A DNA stretch of 30,001 bases, from assembly GCA_003427395.1 (NCBI GenBank), contig BFEA01000071.1, forward strand, positions 824,889 through 854,889. Reading direction: 5' to 3'. The stretch is from Chara braunii (Eukaryota; Streptophyta; Charophyceae; Charales; Characeae). Below, one piece after another: positions 19,301 through 29,625 of the stretch (position 1 is the first letter of the stretch; every line of letters starts with the position of its first letter). The translations under genes and the position numbers were made by a program. The notes below the pieces were generated by a model that saw only the letters and a list, made by a program, of their open reading frames with translations, was not told where the DNA came from and made no database searches.

Positions 19301-20653
19301 CCTCCTGGTCATGATCATAGAGGCCAAACATCTCCCATACATCATGTTTCCAGAGCGGCACGATGTAGCTGCTGAGAGAGAGAGCTGTGAAATTTGACGG
19401 TTGTGTCGGTCTAGCAAGTTTAGATTTTGAATGTCGGTTTTTTGAGGTATCGCTTACGAACGTTAGATTATAAATGCAGGTTCCTGAGGACCTGAATCTG
19501 ACGACCAAGAACAATGCCTTGGCAGTGGTGCGTGGGTATGATATGCCCCATTTTGCGTGTCATGGTTGCTCTTCCGAGCAGATGCCCAGGCCACCACCCT
19601 GTAATAGCTCAAGAGGCCTGCCCAGCCGTGGAGGGGTTGTCAGGGGGTGCATGCAGTCTCTACACCTTCTCACCTTCGGCTGTTTGCTTGAAGCTGTAGA
19701 GCTACCCATCCTAACAAGTTCAGGTACCATACCAGTTTTCGGCAGTCCAGCACAGCTAAATCCGAGTCTGTTGTAGTCACTACTTTGGGAGAAAAGAGGC
19801 CTCCAAGGTAGTGGTGGTTTAAACTACCAGTCCATCGACAGGCGGCACTGAAGATTTTGCTCGTACACTAGTGCCGGGCCAAAATCTACAGAGCCCAGGC
19901 CAGGTACAGGGTCAGTGGAAAGGGGCAACTGTAGATTTTTTTGAAAGGCTGGCACTGTAGATTCTAGGCTCGGAAAAATGCAACTTTTGGTTTGTCGATT
20001 TAGCTTTGAATTGACTGGTGGTTTAAGAGGGGTTATCACTCCACACTGGAGGTCAATGCGCCCCCAAAGCTTATTCGCCTCACTGAAGAGCCTGAAGTCA
20101 CCCACCTCCTGGACTCAGCCGAACAGCCTGACACTTGATGCATGCCACCTGCACATGAGCTATCGGTCTGTAACCAAGACATCAGGAACGAGTGAGAAAC
20201 CCATGCCGACAAAAAGAAAGAAAGAAAGAAACAGCTGAGATAGTTGGCTTGCCGCCCCTGGTTGAGCTTTGTAGGGCTTTGTGCTCATCCCTTCCATCCA
20301 TTGCTAGGGGTTAGACTCAACCCTGAGGGGATAGACTCAGCCCATGCTAGTAGATTTACCCCTTCCCTCAGTCCGCTTGGGTCGATATGTAGGTAGCTTG
20401 ATACTGTGCTGCTTCGAGCCCTTCGCTGCATAGATGGGAGTGCTGCCATGCTAGACTTGTGGGTAGATAGTGTGAGGTATGTAGGTAGCTAGTGCGAAAA
20501 AGAAAAGAAAAACACTGCCAGATATCAGTGCCGAGCATCTAATACTCGGGCAAGAACAAGTCAAACACTTGTGACGATGGCTGAGATTATCCCGGAACTC
20601 AGAAGCTACCCTGACAAGTTACCTGAGCCTTGCAGAGGGCCCTCTCTACCTAC

Positions 20654-21039
20654 CTGAGTGACATCGTCGATGCCTTGGGCATCGCCAGTAACTGCCTTCA
20701 GCTCTGGGCCCAGAAACTTATGGAAGTCGTCGACAACCTCTACAATGTGCCGAAGATCACCGCATATGGTGGCCATGTAGCTGGTGCGCTCAAAGAGTCG
20801 CTTCCGATCAAACTCCCATCGCGCATCTCGACCACTGTTCTCAATCCTCTCCCTGACATTCAGGTACACCTCACTCCAGGACTCCAAAACGCTCTTTGCC
20901 AAATCAATATGCCTTATGGAATCCACTGCTGGCGCCTTAAACAGCTGCTTCAGAACCATCCCTTCAGCCACCTTGTCCGCAATCTGATACAACCGCACCA
21001 GCCAGTTCGTCAGAAACATCCACATTCGTGGTTTGGCGC
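20654..21039 (-). CDS. Axonemal dynein heavy chain, internal exon A (N-terminal tail)
   Basis: The exon encodes about 129 residues, including VLESWSEVYLNVRERI, SGRDARWEFDRKRLFERTSY and FHKFLGPELKAVTGD. These are hallmark blocks of the DHC_N1 tail of axonemal dynein heavy chains. The donor is CAG|GTAGGT at 20652-20656 and the acceptor is ..ttactacttaag at 21040-21041. It starts at the second base of a codon and ends in phase 0, joining in frame to exon B. There are no stops or frameshifts, unlike the surrounding elements, so this looks like a host gene under selection. Upstream exons were not recognised to the right. Presence of an axonemal dynein implies an organism with motile cells. Confidence 0.9.
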
Positions 21040-22589
21040 CTTAAGTAGTAAAACAGAAGGCTGATACAAATCATTGCATAAATGAATATAACTACCTGGT
21101 GTAACATGTCGTAGTCTCTGTTCATTCATATCATCAAGCTAATTTCTGAGCACTAACATCCAATTCTGTAAGCCTAATTTCAATCATGAAATCCCAAAAT
21201 CTCTCGTATTCAACCTCTGCATATCCGTGTTGCATTCCTTAGTAGGTAGTTCCAGTAGATAGGGTGGGGGGGCAGCCAAATCACATGGAAATTTCTTAAT
21301 CATCAGATTACGCGGGGGGGTTTGGGCGAGAGATATTGATAAATTTCCCTTCCCAAGTGTCCCTACCCTGCGTATTTTGGGTGGCATATGGTCAAAAGTG
21401 GGATATACCCGGAGGTCATCTGCAGCCCGGCTGAGGAAGTCAAATCCAGTGGCTCACGATTGGCCGATGCCAGAGCGACGCTGGGCAAGGTCGCGCTCCC
21501 CTGTAACCGAGCTTGTTGGGGGCATGAGGGTTGGTGGAGAGACCTAGTGGCTAACAGTGGGCTGAGGCTAGAGATTTGCTGGCCGGAGCCGAGCCAAGGT
21601 GGCACTACCCTGTGACCCAGCATGTTGGGGGCAAGAGGCCTGGTAGGGAGATCCAGTCTTTTGGTGGACCCGACTGCATCGGCGAAGGTTCTGATTGGTC
21701 TCTTAGGCCAACTGTTTGGAATCATTTTGACTAGATAGTCTGTCTGCATCTTGATGGGGGTTTCAAGCTTACTGTTCTGTTAGGATCACCTCCCTCAGGG
21801 TTGGGGCTCTTGGCCCAGAGGACAGGAGCCCTATTTTGCAAAGACTACACAAGGCTGGAGTGTAGGTCTTTGACAGGTAGGGGCGGGCACAAGGGTTGCT
21901 CTATTCTGGATCTGGCGCTGTTTCTTTGGGTGTAGATCATCCCTGGCAGAGACAGATAGAGTCAAGTGGCACTGTTTTCAGCGGGGCGTGGTGTTAAGTG
22001 GGCTGTCTCACTTGGAGAGACTGGGATGGAGGGAATGGAGGAACTACTGTGCCACGGGGGAACACTTTTGGTGGGAACTGTATGCCTTTGATGCTGTGGC
22101 GGTGACCGTTAGGGGGCTTGTCCAGACCTGGGGTCGATGGGGAGAAGGGGGCTCCTCTCAATGGGGGCAGTTTGAAGACAGACGGAAAGTCTTTTTCCTC
22201 TTAGGGGAAGGGGGCGATTTCAGTGGCAGTATGGTGAAGCTCTCTTATTTTGCAATTGTTCTTTAGTTGCCGGTATGGGAGGGAGCCCTGCCCTGCAGGG
22301 GCAGCATTGGGGAGGGAAGTATTGTGCCTGGGGGGGTAAGGGCAGTTGGTGAGGGTTGCGCTATTCTGGGGCCGAGGTTGATGGAGAGCATTGACCCTTA
22401 GCGGAGGCAGATAGTGGCAAGTGGTTAGGCTCCTTCGGTGGTGGAAGAGGTCGTTTCTCTCCGTTTCTCTTAGCTGTGGAGTTAGTGGGCAATATTAAGG
22501 TTGTTCCGGCATTCCTTTTATGAAGTTTTATCTGCAAAGTGGTTTCGGAATTGTGAGGTAGTTCAAGGGGTTTTCAGATCTTCAGCATA
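21040..22589. other. G-rich unassigned stretch with degenerate tandem repeats
   Basis: No coding domain was recognised. Imperfect repeats occur, for example caaggt(c/g)gc..ccctgt(a/g)acc with gttgggggca(t/a)gagg at 21486-21549 and again at 21595-21657, and ctattctgg blocks at about 21901 and 22362. It may be dynein intron or decayed repeat. Confidence 0.45.
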
Positions 22590-22737
22590 GCTTAGCAGAT
22601 TGTCCATGAATTTCCTGAATTTTCTTGAGTTTTCTTAGTGAAGCTGGGTAAAGGCCCCGTTGCTTCAAAAATTGTTCTTTGTACTTTCATAGGGATGTTG
22701 GGCCCAGTTCCCATAACATGTTGCTCCCCACGAATTA

Positions 22738-22792
<55 letters not shown>
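22590..22792 (+). mobile_element. SINE-like retroposon copy B with 50-A tail
   Basis: The body ending cgaattagattt is followed by 50 A (22743-22792). Its reverse complement matches 3392-3500, including the ggggagcaaca and tgggaactgggccc blocks and an aactca.gaaa.attcag stretch. The 5' boundary is approximate. Confidence 0.7.
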
Positions 22793-22794
<2 letters not shown>

Positions 22795-22939
22795 GCGTGG
22801 CAGGAATTGGTAAGAGACAGATAGTAAAAGAAAAAAGTGGTCTAGCTTTCACAAACTCAACAACTCCCTCCTACTGAGCCAGACTTTTCAAGTAGGAGTT
22901 CAGGAGTGTTGGTAGAATTTGAGGGTGCCTACCTACCCA

Positions 22940-23780
22940 CACAGGATCGATGGAGTGGTTTCAGGAAAGCTACTCCACATTATCACAGACGGTTGCTAGA
23001 ATCTCAAGGAAATTAGCGACCGACGAGAAACAAAGGAAGCAAGCGTCGGAGACAGCCCTGAAGATCGCGGAGACAAATCTGATTGATAACCCCTCTTCTG
23101 CACTTTACACATATTTTCGAAAAGGCAAGAGACAAACTCACTATCTGGAGATGGTGGGAACTAAGGGGACTACAAATAAGAGCTAGAATGAATTAATACG
23201 AGCTACGTGAGTCAATGTCAAAACACTTCTTTGCAGGAATCAAAGCAAATTCAAAGGCCAATGCAACAGAAAACATGAAAACCTGCTCAAAGCTAGCCAA
23301 AGCTCTTATCTTTCGAATTCTGAACCTGACAGACAAATGCTTTCATACATACCAATCAGCCTTCATCCCTGGGAGATACACCCTGGACAACGTACTGACC
23401 CTCAATGAAGCGGCCAACAAAGTCAGAGACAAAAGGCTAAACACAACAATTCTTTTTTTCGATTTTGAAAAGGCCTACGACAAGGTGAACTGGGTCTTTC
23501 TCAATGCACGCATGGAAAAGATGGGAGCGGGCCTGAATTTTAGGAAGTGGTTGCACATTCTATATAATGACGCCATAGGCTGTGTCCAAGTCAGTGGCTT
23601 GCTCTTGGACTGCTATCAAATCTCTCGGTCAATTCGCCAAGGGGACCCACTAGCTCCCCCAATCTTCCTCTTCGTGATGGAAGTGATAGCCTCATTCACA
23701 GGATACCAGAGGTCAATGTAGGAACAACCTTGTGCCAACTTCTTTTTCGTGACCATGCTTCAGAAAGCGGGAAGACTCAT
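22940..23780 (+). pseudogene. LINE ORF2 fragment: reverse transcriptase, truncated
   Basis: First comes a linker region (WFQESYSTL...ALYTYFRKGKRQTHYL) typical of the stretch between endonuclease and RT in L1-type elements. RT blocks follow: YQSAFIPGRYTLDNVLTLNE, LFFDFEKAYDKVNWVF (motif A with its catalytic Asp) and SIRQGDPLAPPIFLFVM (motif B). The next frame holds a motif C position reading CQLLFRDHA at about 23730-23757 where LLFADD is expected, so the catalytic pair is altered. Part of RT between the linker and QSAF is missing, and thumb and 3' parts are absent. It ends against the gypsy-2 fragment at about 23770. Confidence 0.88.
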
Positions 23781-24203
23781 ACAACAAAACGATAGTGATG
23801 AGTCAGAACCAGACTTGTGAAACAACTTAATTGATCTTATTTCGGATTTTTCATCCTTTAATTTGACAATTTTATCTTTAAACTTGACTTTTGGGTCGGC
23901 TTCCTTATGCCAATCCATACCCAGGATCAATTCAAACGGTAAGTTTTTCTCAACTAGGAAGGTTACTTCATGTAATATTCTCTTACCATCCTTTGTTATA
24001 AAATAACACTTTACGCGATCGACGTATTGAGAGACAGTAACAGTGCTTTGATCAGCTAACAAAGAAGTGATAGGTCTTGGTAGGTCCTGCACTCGCACCC
24101 CTTTGCAACTTGCGAATTGCCTTTTCAAAGATGTAAGACCGCGTAGCCCAGGATCCAACAAAGCACCTACTCGTGTTTCAGCAATCTCAAGATCTACGAT
24201 CAT
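23760..24203 (-). pseudogene. gypsy-2 aspartic protease with altered active site
   Basis: The frame contains LEIAETRVGALLDPGLRG, the position of the retropepsin active site, but reads D-P-G where D-S/T-G is required. Downstream it has FELILGMDWHKEADPKVKF, the conserved ILGMDWL-type end of gypsy proteases, and a Lys-rich tail. It is a 147-residue open stretch without stops, yet the changed catalytic triad argues against activity. It belongs with the zinc knuckle and gag immediately to its right, in normal gag-to-protease order on the - strand. RT is not present to the left, where the LINE begins. Confidence 0.75.
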
Positions 24204-25080
24204 TAGTTCACCCTTACTTTTCGCTTTCTTAACCCATCAATTCACATTCCAAGTTCATCAAGGGAATCACCCAGAGAGATAGAAGTTCATAGAACACAAA
24301 ACTTTTTCAGGGTGGTCTGGGTGATGAGCCGAAGAAGAGCCATCCTCTGCCATGCGAGCTGGAGGTTTGAAAGGGGTTTGTGGCGCCAACTTACCTACAC
24401 CCTCTAACTGTGTAGGAGCAAATGCTACCCCTACTGGCTGCTCCCTTTTGGTTCCGGATGAGACGACACCATGCAATGATGTGCTCGTCAGTGCCACACT
24501 TCAGGCATTCCTTCTGGGTAAGGCCCATTTTCTCCCAAGGCCTGCCCGCGATGTCAAGATGTGTTGGGAAGGAGTGTGGCCTCTTCTTCCTAAATCCTCC
24601 ATTATTGGTGCCTCCCTTGTTGGCCACCATGGCGGTGACACCACCCTTTCTTGACTCACCGCCACCACTAGTTCCACCCTCGCTTTCTTCGAGGGGCCAC
24701 CTTTTTGTGGTCTCATCATAAAAAACGTCATCCTTTCCTGCCATTCCTTCTGGGTAAGGCCCATTTTCTCTCAAGGCCTGCCACACGCGATGTCAAGATG
24801 TGTTGGGAAGGAGTGTGGCCTCTTCTTCCTAAATCCTCCATTATTGGTGCCTCCCTTGTTGGCCACCATGGCGGTGACGTCACCCTTTCTCGACTCACCG
24901 CCACCACTAGTTCCACCCTCGCTTTCTTCGAGGGGCCACCTTTTTGTGGTCTCATCATAAAAAACGACAAGTTTGTGGTCTTGTGGTTTCTGCCTCCAAA
25001 GAACCCGTTTTCCGTTCCCTCTAGATTGCCCTCCCCTTTCAACGTTAGCGAATGTTCCTTTAACCTGCGATGTTATTCTT
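24204..25080 (-). pseudogene. gypsy-2 gag C-terminus (nucleocapsid) with a tandem duplication
   Basis: An intact CCHC knuckle, CLKCGTDEHIIAWC, lies at 24466-24507. Upstream of it on the - strand is a Gly/Ser/Lys-rich basic linker that is present twice because of a 236-bp tandem duplication (24506-24741 and 24742-24966). The linker contains FMMRPQKGGPSKKA and MVANKGG/WPTREA-type readings in alternative frames. The capsid half lies beyond the mitochondrial insert. Confidence 0.78.
24506..24966. repeat. Tandem duplication, two units of about 236 bp, in gypsy-2 gag
   Basis: Unit 1 is 24506-24741 and unit 2 is 24742-24966. They are nearly identical (cattccttctgggtaaggcc through ctcatcataaaaaacg), differing by a few substitutions and about a 3-base insertion near 24782. 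High identity suggests a recent duplication. Confidence 0.95.
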
Positions 25081-25364
25081 GAAAAAAGTTATCATACAAA
25101 GTGAAAGACCATCACTTGAATAGGCGAGAAGTAAAAGCACTGTGAAGTGTGAAGCTTACTCGTACTAATTACGATTCCGACTATCGGGGATAATGGGGAT
25201 AAATACAAATATCGGATTATGGATTTAGTGAAATATTTAACATTTTCAATGATTNTTTTTCTTTTAGGTATTTGGGGAATCTTTTTAAATAGAAAGAATA
25301 TCCTTATTATGTTAATGTCAATTGAGTTAATGTTACTTGCTGTCAATTTGAACTTTTTAGGTTG
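25081..25364 (+). pseudogene. nad4L: Mitochondrial nad4L fragment inserted in the nucleus (NUMT)
   Basis: From the ATG at 25219, about 47 codons read MDLVKYLTFSM, then [20 protein letters not shown] and [13 protein letters not shown]. This is the N-terminus of NADH dehydrogenase subunit 4L of plant-type mitochondria, including two hydrophobic helices. The gene stops abruptly at about 25360, and gypsy-2 gag resumes at once. The AT-rich sequence from about 25081 to 25218 is probably upstream mitochondrial DNA. The fragment lacks the second half of the protein and carries one ambiguous base (25255). Complex I function here is not expected. It could also be an assembly chimera. Confidence 0.82.
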
Positions 25365-26490
25365 CAACACGGAGGTCCTATAGTAGTTAGGGAGGGAAAC
25401 CAACCCTTACAGGCAGCGAAGAACACGGCTCTCCATCAGTTTGGCAAGACTACTGACTGTTTCCCTTCCATTTTCATGTACTTTGCTCCCTCTGCAGGGC
25501 AAGATCCCGGAATTGCCGATAGTTATATTTACCGGATTTGGCTCGCTACAAGTTGTCCACATATTGGTCCTGGTAGTGCCCGTGAGAAGATGTAGAGTAC
25601 CTGGTTGCCCGGGAGGTTCAGTCGTACCTGCAAAAAGAAGATTAACCTCTCGTGACAAGACTCAACGCTGGACCATCGCTTTTGTCCAATGGTGGTGAGC
25701 TCGTCAAAGGCCTCGCCGACTATCGTCTTGTCCAAGAATCTCTCCTTAATTTTTTGAAGAAATTCTCGAAGTGTCATTGTCCTAGCCCACTCATCGATGT
25801 CCTCAAAACCAACGGCATTGGCCTCAGACAGGACCCACTCCTTCACGACTTCTCCAAGACAAGAGGTGGAGAAAGTGACTTGACTATCTTCGACGACAGG
25901 AGAGGTAGAACATGTCTGGATTTCGACAATCCACAATAGGAAGTGTTCGTCCTTCTTTTCGTTGTAGGTGAAAGTTAATTTCATCTTGAGTTTCTCTTTT
26001 CTGTTTGGTTTCTCCCCGTCTTCTTTTTTTTTGTCGTTTCCTTTTTGGGAACTTCCGGTTCTTTGGGTGAACGGGATTTCAGAGCATCACTCATCAATAT
26101 TTATTTTAGTCCCGTTTCCGGTTTCTTTTCTTTGTCTTCTTCCTCTTCCTCGGCCACAATTTGTTTCTTGCCCTTGATCACATTCGTCACAGTCCGCAAC
26201 TCACTGGTGACGTTATGTATCTTTGTTTCAAGGACAGCAAGATACAACATCATGTGTTCAACGAGTGTGGCCAAGTCAATTCCCGATCCCATCTGAACTT
26301 TTTGTCTAATTTCTTCTACCTTCTTTACTTGTTGTTCTTTCTCTCTTCGTTGCTGAACATAGGATTCCTTCTTCTTTTCGGCTTCCAAAGCATTTTGTAG
26401 TTGCTGGATCGTGGCGTCCATGATTTCCTCACTCGACTCTATTTGTTTCCGCTCACTAGTTTCTGCCTCTTCCTTTTTCCTCACGTTCCT
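25365..26490 (-). pseudogene. gypsy-2 gag N-terminal coil and capsid (copy 2)
   Basis: From right to left on the - strand: a coiled-coil N-terminus (26101-26490) with SSEEIMDATIQQLQNALEAE, a Lys/Gln/Glu-rich stretch, a LYLAVLETKIHNVTSELRT block and an acidic EEEEEDKEKKPE tail; then the capsid (25407-25984) with FTYNEKKDEHFLLWIVEIQT, TLREFLQKIKERFLDKT, FDELTTIGQKRWSSVE, LNLPGNQVLYIFSRALPGPI and a C-terminal part in a second frame. It has frameshifts at about 26000 and 25530. The right end stops against the LINE at about 26490, so the primer site and LTR are missing. Confidence 0.82.
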
Positions 26491-26499
26491 GCCTAATTG

Positions 26500-28390
26500 G
26501 GTGATGAACAAGCTCAGGGAAATGAAGAACATACTTGGCACGGAACCGGAGGTCTCCTATCACAAAAGAGGCAGGTACACAGTCATGATTCAGTGTGTTG
26601 ATCCTTCCTATGCCCAATTCCTTATTTCCCTGGGTTCGCTGAAGTGCAAGGGCTCGGTAGTCACAATGCAGAGATGGAAACCTCCAAGGGAACCTTGGGC
26701 AGAAGTCTCAAGACGCAGACAAGCAATCCTCCGAACCACTTCTGGGTGCAATTCGACAACCTGTCCGAAGGAATGCAAAGCTTCGTACAGAAATGGTTGT
26801 AGGAAGAATTTCCCAACAACCCCATCATAGACTGGCTAGCAGCCAACCCTGACTTCATGGCACCTAACCATGACTCGAGAGTGGCATGCCTCGAGGTATC
26901 TTCAGGCACAACACCAAATTTCCCGGACACTTGGATCTTCCAGAAGAATGGCCAACGCATCACAATCTTCATCTCCACCAAAACGAATCCTTACTGCTTC
27001 CGTTGCAGAAAAAAGGGATAGCTTGGCATGCACTGTCCGCAGATGGGGCAAAAGGGAAGAAAGATAGCGCTCAAACATTCAATGTTGGTCGAATGCGATG
27101 CCAACCCCGGGGTATGGTACATTAACAACGCTCAGTTCAGAGGTTGGGTTTTCGATAACAACCTCGTAAACCCCAAGTGGATCTGGGTCCTACAGGGTGA
27201 ACCCAAGTTCAAACCAGATATTTACCCTCCCTACGATAGCAGATGGAGGTCCGTGGGAGCCAAGCGAATGGAGGACAGGAACACAGGTTTTCGTATGGAA
27301 CAGGTAATCTGCGAAGCAGGACTGCTAGGAGAAAAGCAAAGACTGGAATCAATGAAAGAAATGCACGAAATTGGGCAAAACGCAGAGAAGGCCTACCTGG
27401 AAAACCAAAGGGCCAAAACAGTCCAAGAGCCGCAGTCGGACTCAGCTTGCTCGACGCCCAAATCCGCTGCCTCCAAAACTAGGGGAGAGGACAGCCTTCG
27501 TATCGATGGATCTCTTAAGCGCAAACCGAAAGAATCAGAAAGAGAAGTAGAGGCTACTATAACGGGAAAAAGGAAGCAACAGTCGGTAGGATTGGCACGT
27601 GCCCTACCGGCAGATATGGAAATGGATGGGAGCGAACACACTAAGCAATCATGCGCAGGGCAGGGAGAGAGCATGGCCCTACCAACTGATCGACCAACAC
27701 CAATCAAGGAAGATTCCTTTCCCCGGACAGGGCAGTTGGGCGGGAAGGAGGGGAGGAGGACATGGACTGCTCTCTAACCACAGGAAGGGGTAAGAAAAGA
27801 GATAGATCAGGGTCAAGCGCAACCCAGTCCTCCAAGGAAGAAGATGAGGAACAGTCTGAGTAGGACGACGAGGAAGCCGAGGACGAGTGGAAGGAGGAGG
27901 ACACGGATATGGAGGAGGAGGACGAGGACTCCCTCGAATACGTACAACAGTACGTTAGGTCACAGCAGAGAGCAAGAACAGTGGAATTCGAAGTGAGATT
28001 GGCCCATCACAAACACCTCTGAAATCTCAGATCAGTGACGACAACAGCCAACGACATGAGCACGGAAAACAGGTTTGAAGTGCTAGAGAAAGAAGGGGAA
28101 ATTAATGAATTCTATGCAGCACAATACAGTCTGAAAACGAAGGTAAAAAAGGATGAGATCAAGGTGGATCTGAGCAGTTGCGTACAACACTTCGCATGGC
28201 CCAAAACCTATGAAGAAAAAAACGTTGGAAAGAGGGTCACAAGGCAAAGAAACACAACAAGCAAGGCAGAGGAACACACGGACCTGACCACAGAGGACAC
28301 AAAAATTGTGGACAAGCTCAACAGACAGGTCGTCATTCTCGAAGCACAGGTCAATGCATTATGGCCACCAAAACAGGGAATCAGATGAGA
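26500..28390 (+). pseudogene. LINE ORF1 (nucleic-acid binding protein), broken
   Basis: It begins with an RNA-binding-like N-terminal domain (VMNKLREMKNILG, YTVMIQCVDPSYAQFLISL). After a frame change at about 26745 it contains a CCHC knuckle at 26995-27036, where the His position is a TAG stop (27019-27021): CFRCRKKG, stop, LGMHC. The frame continues from 27028 with WIWVLQGEPKFKPDIYPP, a long Lys/Glu/Ser-rich region, an acidic stretch (27830-27935) with one stop at about 27861, an ENRFEVLEKEGE block and a helical tail. ORF1 proteins of plant L1-type LINEs bind the element RNA. At least three stops and one frameshift disable it. Confidence 0.78.
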
Positions 28391-28975
28391 ACTATCTAAA
28401 CCTCAAAGACATAGCCACAGGGTAGAGCAAGGAAATAGAGGCAGCGGTCAGGCTGGATGCCCGCTCCAACCCCAAAAGGCGCACAGTAATCCCGTACAGA
28501 TGGAACAACACTTACGAAACCTGGGAAATCGCATACCACAAATCCATTGCTTTGTTAACAGTCGTGGACCAGGACTGTATGCAACAGCATCTGAGGAAGC
28601 AGATATGCGTTCTGGGAACCAAAAATGAGGCGTATGAGGACTGGAAAGATCAGGAGGGAAGCTCGCAGTGTGCAGATCTCAGACCCATGATTTTTGAGCT
28701 CGAGGAAGAGGCAAAGCTCAAAGACGATCTCTGTTGGGTGTCGTGGCAAGTAGTGGAAGCAATTCCCTATGGTCTGCTGGGGGGGAACACAGCAGCAGAA
28801 AGAGCAACTTTTAGCGGCTCGCTAGTCACTGCATATGGCATCTTTCTGATGTCACCCACACAACTTGGTGTGAAGTTAATGGGGTCTATTTCAACTGGGA
28901 GGGACATTGGCCCTACTGGCTCTTAGATCACGCTAGTAGCATGCGCATGGCCGCGGGATCAAATAGACTCTGACA
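28391..28975 (+). other. Region between LINE ORF1 and ORF2
   Basis: An open stretch of 124 codons (28552-28926) reads MLTVVDQDCMQQHLRKQI and onward but shows no domain I recognise. It may be the end of ORF1 or a linker belonging to the same LINE. Confidence 0.45.
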
Positions 28976-29620
28976 ATGGGGGATTCCAACACAGGCAGCC
29001 ACACACCCCCCACCTACAGAAAGTACGGTCTCCACAAACGAGAACCGAGCCTGGAGATCATTTCTTGGAATATAGACGGCACGTCCTCGCTCCTCAACAA
29101 TCAACGCAAGTGGGATAACATAGCAAAGGCCACAAATTGGTATGGCAGGTCACCCTCATACATACTTTGCATTCAAGAAACTCACTTGACTCAATCGCAA
29201 GATCACCAGCGAACTTAGAACCAGATAATTAAAAAAGTCAAATGGGTGAGAGAAGCAATTTGGGTCCCTTCTCATCTTCCTCACTCAGCGGGAGTGGTCA
29301 TACTACTACACGCCAAGGCAAGGACAACCAGTAAAATCTTTATACAATCATCTGATGTTGACACAGCGAAAGGAAGATGGTTGAGCATAAACTTTCAATT
29401 TCTAGAAGAACAGTTTCAAATCCTCTCCATCTACTGTCCCAACACATTACCTCAAAGAAGAGACCTAATCGAGCAGCTAGCCCCAAAATGCAATCCCCAC
29501 AGACACCTACTGCTAGCAGGCGATTGGAACGCCGCGCTCGACCGAACAATGGACCGCTTCTCGGGAGGTAGCTCCCCAACAGAGAACATGCCATGGAGCG
29601 AAGCTCTCTGCAGCGGGCCT
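28976..29620 (+). pseudogene. LINE ORF2 N-terminus: AP-type endonuclease
   Basis: Two frames separated by a stop at about 29216 carry the endonuclease/exonuclease/phosphatase signature: LEIISWNIDGTSS (catalytic Asn), YILCIQETHL (catalytic Glu), RWLSINFQF, LSIYCPNT and LLLAGDWNAALD (Asp and Asn). This enzyme nicks target DNA for target-primed reverse transcription. The expected RT and 3' end are absent because the LTR at about 29626 replaces them. The RT fragment at 22940 lies upstream, so it belongs to a different LINE copy. Confidence 0.88.
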
Positions 29621-29625
29621 TCATC

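Larger units (their letters stand above)
18342..20653 (-). other. Dynein intron (about 2.3 kb)
   Basis: The interval between the two dynein exons has donor CAG|GTAGGT at its high-coordinate end and acceptor AATGCAG at its low end. It contains the U2 retrocopy, the duplicated 3' end, a 193-bp tandem duplication and a short (AAAG)n near 20212-20231. Open frames within it lack recognised domains. A stretch near 20020-20110 looks exon-like on the - strand but has no identifiable homologue by eye. Confidence 0.75.

Noticed and set aside
20020-20110. Possible small - strand exon (GDFRLFSEANKLWGRIDLQC)
   Set aside because: It has an AG-like acceptor, but lies inside the interval already explained as intron between two exons that join directly, and I recognise no homologue.
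21988-22266. 92-codon + strand open frame
   Set aside because: It is in G-rich repetitive sequence, Trp/Gly-biased by composition, with no recognisable domain.
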